NCBI RefSeq assembly: GCF_001509795.1
Contig: NZ_LLZN01000001.1
Coordinates: 62,001 to 126,000, forward strand
Origin: Streptomyces sp. NRRL WC-3605
GTDB taxonomy: Bacteria; Actinomycetota; Actinomycetes; Streptomycetales; Streptomycetaceae
Direction of reading: 5' to 3'
DNA: 64,000 bases
Both the position numbers and the translations under genes were made by a program. The notes below the pieces were generated by a model, which saw only the letters and a list, made by a program, of their open reading frames with translations, made no database searches and had not been told where the DNA came from. This document shows positions 24,460-33,823 of this stretch, piece by piece. Positions within the stretch are counted from its first letter, which is position 1. Each line of letters opens with the position of its first letter.

Positions 24460-24783
24460 TCACGCCACTCCCATCGCCCGCAGCAGCGCGGCCGATCCCG
24501 CCGCCGCCAGCACCACGACCGGGAAGGGCGCGCCCCGCCACGCCAGGACACCGCCCACGAGCACGCCCGCTGGACGGGCCCAGCCGGCGAACCCGCCGCC
24601 CTCCGTCAGCGCTCCCGTGGCCAGCAGCGCCACGAGCAGCACCACCGCCCCGGCCGCCAGCAACTCCTGCACCCGCGCGGGCAGCGCGACCCGCCCGTGC
24701 AGCGCCGGGCCCACCAGCCGGAAGGCGTACGTCCCGGCCGCGAGCACCAGGATCACGGCGACCGTCGCCGTCGTGGAGGTCAT
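24460..24783 (-). CDS. azlD: AzlD family branched-chain amino acid exporter subunit
   Basis: A 107-residue protein with three to four hydrophobic helices and the AzlD signature TYAFRLVGPAL near the N-terminus. AzlD is the small partner of AzlC; together they export branched-chain amino acids (BrnFE in Corynebacterium) or their analogues. The ATG at 24783 overlaps the azlC stop by 4 bp, as is usual for this pair. Confidence 0.88.
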   Translation of the reverse strand: MTSTTATVAVILVLAAGTYAFRLVGPALHGRVALPARVQELLAAGAVVLLVALLATGALTEGGGFAGWARPAGVLVGGVLAWRGAPFPVVVLAAAGSAALLRAMGVA

Positions 24784-25463
24784 GCCGCACCGCCCTTCCG
24801 GCCGTGGACCACCAGACCCGCGAGCGCCAGCAGCACGGGCACGCCCGCCGGGACGGCCGGGGTGACGGCCAGGGCGAGCGCGGCGCCGAGCAGCGCGGAC
24901 CGGCGGACGGAGCGGTCCGTGCGCAGGGCCGGCAGCACCAGCGCCACGAGCACCGCAGGGAACGCGGCGTCGAGTCCGTACGTCGCCGTGTCGCCGAGCG
25001 CGGTGCCGGCGAGGGCGCCGGCCAGGACGCCGGTGTTCCAGGCGGCGAACAGGCCCAGGCCGTTCACCCAGAACGCGGCCCGGCGGCGGGCCGGGTCCGG
25101 CTGGGCCAGCGTGAACGCCACCGTCTCGTCGGTGACCAGGTGCGCCCCGGCCAGGCGGGCGAGCCGTCCCGGTCCCAGGACGTCCGCCACGGCGAGGCTG
25201 AAGGCGGCGGTGCGGGTGTTGAGGATCAGCCCGGTGGCCGCCGCGGCGAGCGGCCCGCCCCCGGCCAGCAGCAGCCCGACCGCGCTGAACTGCGCCGAGC
25301 CCGCGTAGACGACGAGCGACATGGCCACCGGCACCCAGAGCGGCAGCCCGCCGGCCACGGCGATCGCGCCGAAGGACACGCCCACGACCCCGCTCGCGAG
25401 CCACACGAGGGCGCTGTCGCGCACCAGGGGTGCCATCATCGGTGTTCGGAGCAGCGAACGCAT
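24780..25463 (-). CDS. azlC: AzlC family branched-chain amino acid exporter subunit
   Basis: A 227-residue membrane protein with the AzlC pattern: GVSFGAIAVAGGLPLW, YAGSAQFSAVGLL, and the conserved LILNTRTAAFSLAVA and DETVAFTL segments. It is the large subunit of the AzlCD/BrnFE exporter. I use the ATG at 25463; a GTG nine codons earlier (25490) is also possible. It is divergent from an XRE-cupin regulator gene, with palindromic sites between, which points to control by that regulator. Confidence 0.88.
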   Translation of the reverse strand: MRSLLRTPMMAPLVRDSALVWLASGVVGVSFGAIAVAGGLPLWVPVAMSLVVYAGSAQFSAVGLLLAGGGPLAAAATGLILNTRTAAFSLAVADVLGPGRLARLAGAHLVTDETVAFTLAQPDPARRRAAFWVNGLGLFAAWNTGVLAGALAGTALGDTATYGLDAAFPAVLVALVLPALRTDRSVRRSALLGAALALAVTPAVPAGVPVLLALAGLVVHGRKGGAA

Positions 25464-25475
25464 GTTTCCCAGAAT

Positions 25476-25516
25476 GAACAGACGGACCACCGTTCGTCAA
25501 GGCGAACAGGTGGACC
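25476..25516. promoter_or_regulatory. Operator cluster between azlC and the XRE regulator
   Basis: A near-palindrome CCACC-GTTCG-N6-CGAAC-A-GGTGG spans 25487-25513. It lies inside two direct repeats, GAACAGACGGACC (25476-25488) and GAACAGGTGGACC (25504-25516), that differ at two positions. It lies before both divergent starts, as expected for an autoregulated HTH repressor. Confidence 0.55.
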
Positions 25517-25544
25517 GGCAGAGCGAACGACTGGAAGTGAGCCG

Positions 25545-26093
25545 ATGGGTGAGCCCCTGACGTGGATCGCCGCCTCCCTGCGCCGCGAGCGCGCCCGCGC
25601 CGGGCTGTCCCTGTCCGAGCTGGCCAAACGGGCGGGCATCGCGAAGTCCACGCTGTCCCAGCTGGAGAGCGGCGGGGGGAACCCGAGCGTGGAGACGCTG
25701 TGGGCGCTCGGCGTGGCGCTCGGGGTGCCGTTCAGCGCGCTGGTGGAGCCGCCGGCCCCCGCGGTCCAGGTGATCCGGGCGGGCGAAGGGCCCACGGTGG
25801 CGTCCGAGCGCGCCGACTACGTGGCCACCCTGCTCTCCGCGAGTCCGCCGGGCGCGCGGCGGGACATCTACCACCTGCGCGCGGAGCCGGGCGCGGCCCG
25901 TGAGTCCGAGCCGCACATCCCGGGCAGCGTGGAGCACCTGATCGTCGGGGCGGGCCGGGTGAAGGCGGGGCCGCGCGGCGAGGAGGCCGAGCTGGGCCCC
26001 GGGGACTACATGACGTACCGGGGGGACGTGCCGCACGCGTACGAGGCGCTGGAGCCCGGGACGTTCTTCGTCCTCGTCATGCAGCACGTGTAG
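25545..26093 (+). CDS. XRE family regulator with cupin domain
   Basis: A 182-residue protein. Residues 6-62 form an XRE HTH (ASLRRERARAGLSLSELAKRAGI, then STLSQLESGGGNPSVETLWALG). Residues 100-180 form a cupin_2 sensor with HIPGSVEHLIVGAGRV and LGPGDYMTYRGDVPHAYEAL. The divergent azlCD position is a common one for this type, which represses the exporter until an amino-acid ligand binds. The ATG at 25545 follows a GGAAGTGAG ribosome binding site. Confidence 0.92.
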   Translation: MGEPLTWIAASLRRERARAGLSLSELAKRAGIAKSTLSQLESGGGNPSVETLWALGVALGVPFSALVEPPAPAVQVIRAGEGPTVASERADYVATLLSASPPGARRDIYHLRAEPGAARESEPHIPGSVEHLIVGAGRVKAGPRGEEAELGPGDYMTYRGDVPHAYEALEPGTFFVLVMQHV

Positions 26094-26119
26094 AGACGTC
26101 CGGCGGCAGGCGAAAGGCA

Positions 26120-26150
26120 GGAGCCCCGCCGCCTTGCGGCGCGGGGCTCC
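26120..26150. terminator. Bidirectional terminator between XRE regulator and csp genes
   Basis: GGAGCCCC pairs with GGGGCTCC and an inner GCCGC/GCGGC stem closes a CTT loop, with a small bulge. It lies 27 bp after the regulator stop and 51 bp after the csp stop on the other strand. Confidence 0.75.
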
Positions 26151-26201
26151 TTGGGTACTGCACTCAGTTCCGGATCAAAGCACCAGGCTCCGAGGACCGA
26201 A

Positions 26202-26405
26202 TCAGACGGGGGTGACGTTCTCCGCCTGCGGGCCCTTCGGGCCCTGGGTCACGTCGAAGGAGACCTGCTGGTTCTCCTCCAGCGAGCGGAAGCCGCTCGC
26301 GTTGATCGCGGAGTAGTGAACGAAGACGTCGGGGCCGCCGCCTTCCTGGGCGATGAAGCCAAAGCCCTTTTCGGCGTTGAACCACTTCACGGTTCCGGTA
26401 GCCAT
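26202..26405 (-). CDS. Cold shock protein (CspA family)
   Basis: A 67-residue single cold-shock domain, full family length. The RNP1 motif KGFGFIAQ and RNP2 motif VFVHYSAI (about residues 13-20 and 27-34) bind single-stranded RNA/DNA. The ATG at 26405 follows a GGAGGG ribosome binding site. It is divergent from mqnA with a long leader (26406 to roughly 26600) that carries a hairpin, as is common for csp genes controlled by mRNA structure. Confidence 0.95.
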   Translation of the reverse strand: MATGTVKWFNAEKGFGFIAQEGGGPDVFVHYSAINASGFRSLEENQQVSFDVTQGPKGPQAENVTPV

Positions 26406-27564
<1,159 letters not shown>

Positions 27565-27618
27565 ACGCCCGGCGGCCGAAGCAGGCACCGGTGAGAAGTC
27601 ACGGGTGAGGGCTTGTCG

Positions 27619-27646
27619 GCGGCCCTCCGCACCTCAGGAGGGCCGC
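27619..27646 (+). terminator. Terminator after mqnA
   Basis: GCGGCCCTCC (27619-27628) and GGAGGGCCGC (27637-27646) form a perfect 10-bp stem with an 8-base loop, 55 bp after the mqnA stop. Confidence 0.75.
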
Positions 27647-27814
27647 GGAGGGCGTTTCGACGCCCCGCCCTTCACCCATGAGGCCCGCGCCCATCGGACT
27701 GATCCATGGGCGGCGGCGGTTCCGGTCAGCGCCGGGTGACGCGCACCCGATCCACACTAATCTGCTGCGAAGTCAGCGGGGGCGATGGGCCGTACGGGGG
27801 AGAGGTGGACGGCG

Positions 27815-29419
27815 ATGCAGCCACTCGGCATGGACGAGCCCACGGCCGTCGGGCCGTACCGGCTCCTCGGCCGGCTCGGCTCCGGCGGCATGGGCCGGGT
27901 CTACCTCGGCCGCAGCGCGGGGGGCCGTACGGTCGCCGTCAAGATCGTGCACCCGCACCTCGCGCTCGACGAGGAGTTCCGCACCCGCTTCCGGCGCGAG
28001 GTCGAGGCGGCCCGGCGGGTGGGCGGGGCGTGGACGGCACCCGTGCTGGACGCCGACCCGGAGGCCGCGGTGCCCTGGGTCGCCACCGGCTACGCGGCCG
28101 GTCCGTCGCTGTCGGGCGCCGTCACCGACTCCGGCGCCCTGCCCGCGCCGTCCGTACGGGCCCTGGGGGCCGGACTCGCGGAGGCGCTGGCCGCGGTGCA
28201 CGAGCTGGGCCTGGTGCACCGGGACGTGAAGCCGTCGAACGTGCTGCTGACCCTGGACGGCCCCCTGCTGATCGACTTCGGCATCGCGCGGGCCCTGGAC
28301 GGCACCGCCTCCCTCACCTCCAGCGGCGTCTCCATCGGCTCGCCCGGCTACATGGCGCCCGAGCAGATCCTGGGCAAGGGCGTCACAGGGGCGGCCGACG
28401 TCTTCTCGCTGGGCGCCGTGCTCGCCTACGCGGCGGCCGGCGAGCCGCCGTTCTCCGGGGACACCTCGGCGGCCCTGCTCTACAAGGTCGTCCACGAGGA
28501 ACCCGAACTCGACGCGCTGGACGACACCCTGCGCGAGCTGGTCGCCCGGTGCCTGGCCAAGGAGCCGGGGGCCCGCCCCACCCCGGTCGAGCTGGCCGCA
28601 CGACTGGCCCCCGAGGGCGCGGCCCGGCTGGTGGCGGGCGGCTGGCTGCCCGGTCCGCTGGTCGAGCAGGTCAGCCGGGGCGCCGTACGGCTGCTGAACC
28701 TGGACGCCGCGCAGGACGCCCCGTCCGGGCCCGTGGAGTTCAGCCGGCCCGTCACCGTCGGCGAGTTCGGGCCCGCCCCGGTGATGCCCGCCCCGGTGCC
28801 CGCTCCCCGGGACGCGATGCCCACGCCCGCCGGCTCCACCGGGACGTCTGCGCCCGGCAAGCCGGGGGTGACCGTCGCCGCGCGCGGACGCCGGGTGAGC
28901 TGCACGGTGACCCTGGCCGTCGCCGGCGCCCTCGCGGCGGTCACGCTCGGGGCCGTCGCCGTCCTCGACGGGATGCCGGGCCGGGGCGCCGACGACCCGG
29001 ACACCGGCGCGGGCTCCGACGCCGCCTCGTCCCGGGCGCCGGACAAGCCGCAGGGCTCCGTCCCCGCCCGCTACCTCGGCACCTGGGAGGGGAAGGCCAC
29101 GGCCGTGGGCGGCTCCCTGCCCGCCGGCACCTTCCGGCTCACCGTGCACAAGGCCGAGGTCGGCGGGGAGTTGGGCAGGCTGCGCCAGACCGACCTGCTC
29201 GGCGGGGTCTGCAACGACGTCCTCACCCTGAAGGAGGTGACGGCGAAACAGCTCGTCGTCACGTCCGTGGGCGCGAAGGGCAACCACGCCGGCTGCAACC
29301 CCGAGCCGCACACCGTCCGCATCACCCCGGCGGGCGACGACCTCGTGTACCGCTCGGAGAGCTCGGCGGAGGGCGAGCCGGAGGCCCGTCTGTCGAAGAC
29401 CGGCGGGGGGAGCCGCTGA
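27815..29419 (+). CDS. Membrane Ser/Thr protein kinase (PknB-like) with outside sensor
   Basis: A 534-residue kinase. The catalytic domain (about 14-270) has the glycine loop GSGGMG, K43, HRDVKPSN (D137), DFG (D154) and MAPE. A Pro-rich linker (about 310-355) is followed by one transmembrane helix (about 363-384) and an extracellular domain of about 130 residues with two Cys (VCND and AGCNP) but no PASTA repeats. The ATG at 27815 has a GGGAGAGG site nine bases upstream; an ATG ten codons earlier is an alternative. It overlaps the prepilin peptidase gene by one base (TGATG), so the two are cotranslated. Confidence 0.9.
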   Translation: MQPLGMDEPTAVGPYRLLGRLGSGGMGRVYLGRSAGGRTVAVKIVHPHLALDEEFRTRFRREVEAARRVGGAWTAPVLDADPEAAVPWVATGYAAGPSLSGAVTDSGALPAPSVRALGAGLAEALAAVHELGLVHRDVKPSNVLLTLDGPLLIDFGIARALDGTASLTSSGVSIGSPGYMAPEQILGKGVTGAADVFSLGAVLAYAAAGEPPFSGDTSAALLYKVVHEEPELDALDDTLRELVARCLAKEPGARPTPVELAARLAPEGAARLVAGGWLPGPLVEQVSRGAVRLLNLDAAQDAPSGPVEFSRPVTVGEFGPAPVMPAPVPAPRDAMPTPAGSTGTSAPGKPGVTVAARGRRVSCTVTLAVAGALAAVTLGAVAVLDGMPGRGADDPDTGAGSDAASSRAPDKPQGSVPARYLGTWEGKATAVGGSLPAGTFRLTVHKAEVGGELGRLRQTDLLGGVCNDVLTLKEVTAKQLVVTSVGAKGNHAGCNPEPHTVRITPAGDDLVYRSESSAEGEPEARLSKTGGGSR

Positions 29420-30156
29420 TGGAGGTGGGCACGCCGGTCGTCGTCGCCGTGGCCGCCCTGTGGGGCGCGCTCGCCGGAGCCCTGCTGCCCCGGGCCGCCT
29501 ACCGTTTCTCCGCGCCCGACGAGGAACCGTGGCGGGCGCACTGCCCCGACGGTCACCCGGTGCCGGGATGGCTCGGCCCCGCCGGCTGCCGGCAGTGCGG
29601 GCCCCGCGCCCCGTACGGGCCGGGCGCGACCGTGCCCGTCCTCGTCACCGCCGTCGTCTGCGCCGCCCTCGCCGCCGCCACCGGCACCCGGCCCGAGCTG
29701 GGCGCCTGGCTGCTGCTGGCGCCCGGCGGCGTCCTGCTCACGCTCGTCGACCTGCGGGTGCGCCGCCTCCCCGACCCGCTCACCCTCTCCCTCGCCGGCG
29801 GCGCGCTCGCCCTCCTCGGCCTGGTCGCCGCCGTCCCCGAGCACGCCGGGCACTGGCCGACCGCCGTGGCCGCCTCCCTCGCACTCGGCGCCTTCTACTA
29901 CGGCCTGCACCTGCTCAACCCCGACGGCATGGGCTTCGGCGACGTGAAACTGGCGCTCGGCGCGGGCGCGGTCCTCGGCTGGTACGGCTGGCCGACCGTC
30001 ATGCTCGGCACCTTCGCCGGGTTCCTGTCCGGAGCGCTGTACGGCTGGGGCCTGGTCGCCCTGCGCCGGGCCGGCCGCAGCTCGGCGATCCCCTTCGGCC
30101 CGTTCCTGCTCGGCGGGGCGCTCGCAGGGGTGCTGATCGGGGCGTACGCGGCCTGA
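29419..30156 (+). CDS. A24 family prepilin peptidase
   Basis: A 245-residue polytopic protein with about seven hydrophobic segments. The two catalytic Asp are D111 in TLVDLRVRRLPDPLT and D175 in the GFGDVKLA motif. A cytoplasmic loop carries C57 and C60, as in bifunctional PilD enzymes. Such enzymes cut the leader of type IV pilins and related Tad/Flp proteins. No pilin, ATPase or secretion gene is visible nearby. Coupling by one base to the Ser/Thr kinase is unusual and suggests joint expression. Confidence 0.9.
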   Translation: MEVGTPVVVAVAALWGALAGALLPRAAYRFSAPDEEPWRAHCPDGHPVPGWLGPAGCRQCGPRAPYGPGATVPVLVTAVVCAALAAATGTRPELGAWLLLAPGGVLLTLVDLRVRRLPDPLTLSLAGGALALLGLVAAVPEHAGHWPTAVAASLALGAFYYGLHLLNPDGMGFGDVKLALGAGAVLGWYGWPTVMLGTFAGFLSGALYGWGLVALRRAGRSSAIPFGPFLLGGALAGVLIGAYAA

Positions 30157-30226
30157 CGTCGGCCGTGTCAGGGCCCTGGCGTACGCTGGTCCGGTCTGCC
30201 CAACCTTGACGAAAGGGACGCCCCCG

Positions 30227-31426
30227 GTGACCGAGAAGGCCGACCTCCAGTCTGTGCTCGACCGTGCCGCAGCCGGTGGGCGGATCACCCCGGAAGAGGC
30301 GCTCGACCTCTACCGCGACGCCCCGCTCCACGCGCTCGGCTCCGCCGCCGACGCCGTGCGCCGCCGCCGCTACGCGGGCACCGAGCACATCGCGACGTAC
30401 ATCATCGAGCGGAACATCAACTACACGAACGTGTGCGTCACGGCGTGCAAGTTCTGCGCCTTCTACGCCCCGCCGAAGGACACCGCCAAGGGCTGGACCC
30501 GCGACCTCGACGACATCCTGCGCCGCTGCGCGGAGACCGTCGAACTCGGCGGCACCCAGATCATGTTCCAGGGCGGCCACCACCCGGACTACGGCGTCGA
30601 GTACTACGAGAAGCACTTCGCGGCCATCAAGAAGGAGTTCCCGCAGCTCGTCATCCACAGCCTGGGGGCGAGCGAGGTCGAGCACATGGCCCGGATCTCC
30701 AAGGTGAGCGTGGAGGAGGCCATCCAGCGCATCCACGCCGCCGGCCTCGACTCCTTCGCCGGCGCCGGCGCGGAACTGCTCCCGGAGCGTCCCCGCAAGG
30801 CCATCGCACCGCTGAAGGAGTCCGGCGAGCGCTGGCTGGAGATCATGGAGACCGCCCACAACCTGGGCGTGGAGTCCACCTCCACCATGCTGATGGGCAC
30901 CGGCGAGACCAACGCCGAGCGGATCGAGCACCTGCGGATGATCCGTGACGTGCAGGACCGCACGGGCGGCTTCCGCGCCTTCATCCCATACCTGTACCAG
31001 CCCATGAACAACCACCTGAAGGGCCGCACGCAGGCCACGATCTTCGAGTACCTGCGGATGATCGCGATCTCCCGGCTCTTCATGGACAACATCGCCCACA
31101 TCCAGGGCTCCTGGCTGACCACCGGCCAGGACGCGGGCCAGCTGACGCTGCACTACGGCGCGGACGACCTCGGCTCGGTCATGCTGGAGGAGAACGTCGT
31201 CTCGGCGGCCGGTGCCCGGCACCGCTCCAACCTCCAGGAGATGATCGACATGATCCGCTCCGCGGGACGGGTCCCGGCCCAGCGCGCGACGACGTACGAG
31301 CACCTCGTCGTGCACGACGACCCGGCGAACGACCCCGTCGACAACCGCGTCATGTCCCACATCTCCTCGACGGCGATCGAGGGCGGGACGGCCCACCCCG
31401 AGCTGAAGATCCTCACCTCCAACTGA
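30227..31426 (+). CDS. mqnC: Cyclic dehypoxanthinyl futalosine synthase MqnC
   Basis: A 399-residue radical SAM enzyme with cluster motif C70-x3-C74-x2-C77 (CVTACKFC), preceded by YIIERNINYTNV. GGHHPDYGVEYYE and the SLGASEVEHMA region are typical of MqnC. It closes the ring of dehypoxanthine futalosine to give cyclic dehypoxanthine futalosine. The GTG at 30227 has GAAAGGG upstream; a TTG seven codons earlier lies inside that site and was rejected. It is followed after 7 bp by the degenerate amidohydrolase gene, so the two are probably one unit. Confidence 0.93.
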   Translation: MTEKADLQSVLDRAAAGGRITPEEALDLYRDAPLHALGSAADAVRRRRYAGTEHIATYIIERNINYTNVCVTACKFCAFYAPPKDTAKGWTRDLDDILRRCAETVELGGTQIMFQGGHHPDYGVEYYEKHFAAIKKEFPQLVIHSLGASEVEHMARISKVSVEEAIQRIHAAGLDSFAGAGAELLPERPRKAIAPLKESGERWLEIMETAHNLGVESTSTMLMGTGETNAERIEHLRMIRDVQDRTGGFRAFIPYLYQPMNNHLKGRTQATIFEYLRMIAISRLFMDNIAHIQGSWLTTGQDAGQLTLHYGADDLGSVMLEENVVSAAGARHRSNLQEMIDMIRSAGRVPAQRATTYEHLVVHDDPANDPVDNRVMSHISSTAIEGGTAHPELKILTSN

Positions 31427-31433
31427 CCTGCCC

Positions 31434-32033
31434 GTGCTGACCCTTCACGTCGCCGACGCCTCGCCCGGAACCGCCGTCCTGGTCGACGGCGCGCACCTCG
31501 CCGCCGTCGGCCCGTACGAGGACCTGGCCGCCGCCCACCCGGACGCCCGGCTGCGGAAGTGGCCCGGCATCCTCACACCCGGACTGCTCAACCCGTACGG
31601 CCCGGAGCTGCTGGAGCAGGCCTACCACCCCGACCCGCGCGAGGCGGACCGGCTCGGCACCGAGCCGCTGTTCGGCGAGCGCGCGCGGGACCTCCTCGGC
31701 GCGGGACCGTCCGCGCGGGCAGCCAGCGCCCGCCGCGGGGTCCAGCGCCTGCTGGCGCACGGCACGGTCGCGATCGCCGGTGAACTGCGCGGCCGTGAGG
31801 CCCTGGACGCGGTCCGCAGGGCCGGGCTCGCCCTGGCGGGACGCCCGGCCGCACTGCCCGGCCCCCCGGCGCTCTCCCCGGTGCCGCTCGTCCTGCTGCC
31901 GGCCCTCGCCGCCGGGAAGCCCGCGCGGTTCGCGGTGTTCGACGTGCCCGACCGCGCGGCCCTCGTCCGGCAGGGCGCGTCCACCTGCGTGGCCACCGTC
32001 GTGGCCGGCCGCCTGGTGCACCGCCGGCGCTGA
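31434..32033 (+). CDS. Degenerate amidohydrolase-like (HutI composite domain) protein
   Basis: A 199-residue protein. Its two ends resemble the beta-sandwich halves of metal amidohydrolases: N-terminal [17 protein letters not shown] and [13 protein letters not shown], and C-terminal [24 protein letters not shown]. The central barrel is nearly absent, and the HxH metal motif that normally follows PGL is replaced by NPYG. It is therefore unlikely to be a hydrolase. It follows mqnC by 7 bp on the same strand. Some bacteria use an amidohydrolase to deaminate aminofutalosine, so a remnant or helper of that enzyme is conceivable; nothing here proves it. Confidence 0.7.
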   Translation: MLTLHVADASPGTAVLVDGAHLAAVGPYEDLAAAHPDARLRKWPGILTPGLLNPYGPELLEQAYHPDPREADRLGTEPLFGERARDLLGAGPSARAASARRGVQRLLAHGTVAIAGELRGREALDAVRRAGLALAGRPAALPGPPALSPVPLVLLPALAAGKPARFAVFDVPDRAALVRQGASTCVATVVAGRLVHRRR

Positions 32034-32094
32034 CCGCGCGGCCGTCCGGGAAGCCGCCGCGGGCGGACGGGGGAGCGGCTGCAAGAATGGGCCC

Positions 32095-32790
32095 GTGACG
32101 CGCGCATCCCTGGACAAGCAGCCGCATGAAGTCGCCTCGATGTTCGACGGCGTCGCGGAACGGTACGACCTGACCAACGACGTCCTCTCCCTCGGGCAGG
32201 ACCGGCGATGGCGCAAGGAGGTCGCGAAGGCGGTCGACGCGCGGCCCGCGCAGAAGGTCCTGGACCTGGCGGCCGGCACCGGCACGTCGTCCCTGCCCTT
32301 CGCCCGCACCGGCGCCTACGTCGTCCCCTGCGACTTCTCCCAGGGCATGCTCCGGGTCGGCAAGCGGAACAACACCTGGCTGCCGTACACGGCGGGCGAC
32401 GCGACCCGACTGCCGTTCCAGGACGACACGTTCGACGCCGTGACGATCTCCTTCGGGCTGCGCAACGTCCAGGACTTCGACACCGCGCTGCGCGAGATGT
32501 ACCGGGTGACCCGGCCCGGCGGGCGCGTCGTCATCTGCGAGTTCTCGCACCCGACGTGGGCGCCGTTCCGCACCGTCTACACCGAGTACCTGATGCGCGC
32601 CCTGCCGCCGGTCGCCCGCGCGGTGTCCTCCAACCCGGACGCGTACGTCTACCTCGCCGAGTCCATCCGCGCCTGGCCCGACCAGCCGGCGCTCGCCGAG
32701 CGGCTGCGCACGGCGGGCTGGTCCAAGGTGGCCTGGCGGAACCTGACGGGCGGCGTCGTCGCCCTGCACCGCGGGTTCAAGCAGAGCTGA
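32095..32790 (+). CDS. ubiE: Demethylmenaquinone methyltransferase (UbiE/MenG)
   Basis: A 231-residue SAM methyltransferase with the UbiE signatures: [18 protein letters not shown] near the N-terminus, motif [13 protein letters not shown], and the family motif [24 protein letters not shown]. It performs the last ring methylation that gives menaquinone. The GTG at 32095 begins the standard N-terminus. Its 3' end overlaps the convergent PASTA protein gene by 14 bp. Position downstream of mqnC fits a common menaquinone unit. Confidence 0.93.
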   Translation: MTRASLDKQPHEVASMFDGVAERYDLTNDVLSLGQDRRWRKEVAKAVDARPAQKVLDLAAGTGTSSLPFARTGAYVVPCDFSQGMLRVGKRNNTWLPYTAGDATRLPFQDDTFDAVTISFGLRNVQDFDTALREMYRVTRPGGRVVICEFSHPTWAPFRTVYTEYLMRALPPVARAVSSNPDAYVYLAESIRAWPDQPALAERLRTAGWSKVAWRNLTGGVVALHRGFKQS

Positions 32791-33124
32791 CCATGGCGTA
32801 GGGGTCGCCGGGCTCGTCGAGCGCGCGGTGCCCGCCGCCCGACGGCGGGCGCGGCATGCGCGGCTCGCGCACGCCTCCGCCGCCCTCTCCCTCACCGAAG
32901 TCGAACCAGACGGCGACCGTCGAGTCCCGCGGCACCGGGGTGCCGGGCTGCGGATACTGACGGACGACGTAGTCGACGACGACGAGACCGAAGTCCGGCC
33001 GGTCGGGTGCGGTCAGGGACAGGCCGTGGGACTTGGCCGCCTCGCGGGCGTCCATGGCCATCAGCCCGACGAGTCGCGGGACCCGCACCTCGGGTGTCGT
33101 GGGTGTTGTGTGCACGGATGTCAC
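32777..33124 (-). CDS. Small single-PASTA-domain protein
   Basis: A 115-residue protein without signal peptide or membrane helix. Residues 13-75 form one PASTA domain ([21 protein letters not shown], then [19 protein letters not shown]). The rest is a Gly/Pro/Arg-rich tail. PASTA domains usually bind peptidoglycan outside the cell on kinases or penicillin-binding proteins; a soluble single-domain form is unusual. It overlaps the ubiE 3' end by 14 bp. Confidence 0.75.
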   Translation of the reverse strand: MTSVHTTPTTPEVRVPRLVGLMAMDAREAAKSHGLSLTAPDRPDFGLVVVDYVVRQYPQPGTPVPRDSTVAVWFDFGEGEGGGGVREPRMPRPPSGGGHRALDEPGDPYAMVSSA

Positions 33125-33197
33125 CCCCAGCGGTACTCGAAGGGTAGACCGCAGGGGTGCCGTCCGGAAGCGTCACGTGGCTTTCTGTGACAGTCGG

Positions 33198-33725
33198 CTA
33201 CTCTCCGTGTCCGGCTGGGGGGTTCAGGTCGAGCCGGTAGCAGTGCCCCCGCCGGTCGTCCGGCGTGGCGAACACCTCCGCGAGCCGCATGCCCAGCCGC
33301 CGTGTCACCGCTATCGACCGCTCGTTGCGGGCGTCCACCATCGCGACGACCCCCGGCACCCCGGCGGCCCGCACCCGCTCCAGCGTCTCCCGCGCGGCCG
33401 CCGTGACATACCCCTTGCCCCAGTGCTCCCGGGCCAGCCGCCAGCCGATCTCGATCTCCCCCGTGGGGCCCCACTCCCGCTCCCAGGGCTGGGCGCCGGT
33501 GAAGCCGACGACGCGGCCGTCCTCGTCGAGCACCGTCCACAGGCAGAAGCCGCGCTCGGCGTCGTGCCGGCGCTGGCGGGCGGTGAGCTCCTCGTAGGCG
33601 GAGAATTCGGCGGCCCGGCCGCCGTGGAACTCCATGACGTCGGGATGGGCGAAGGCCCGGTGCCAGGCCACCGCGTCCTCGTCGGTGGGCACACGCAGCC
33701 GTACAACGGGCAGAGCTCGGTTCAC
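33198..33725 (-). CDS. GNAT family N-acetyltransferase (RimJ/RimL-like)
   Basis: A 175-residue acetyltransferase of the Acetyltransf_3 group. The N-terminal VVRLRVPTDEDAVAWHRAF, the EIGWRLAREHWGKGYVTAAA acetyl-CoA loop and the ARNERSIAVTRRLGMR region are visible. The group acetylates protein N-termini or amines; the substrate is unknown. The GTG at 33725 has GAAGGG upstream and was preferred to a TTG nine codons earlier. It is divergent from the MenJ-like gene, with a 98-bp gap. Confidence 0.85.
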   Translation of the reverse strand: MNRALPVVRLRVPTDEDAVAWHRAFAHPDVMEFHGGRAAEFSAYEELTARQRRHDAERGFCLWTVLDEDGRVVGFTGAQPWEREWGPTGEIEIGWRLAREHWGKGYVTAAARETLERVRAAGVPGVVAMVDARNERSIAVTRRLGMRLAEVFATPDDRRGHCYRLDLNPPAGHGE

Positions 33726-33823
33726 AGGGCAGCCCTTCAGCCGGGTGATCAATTCTGCTGCATAGACTGCCCATGTCCAGTGCCCGTCGGCACGCAGATT
33801 CCGAACCTTGGGGAGTTCCCGCC

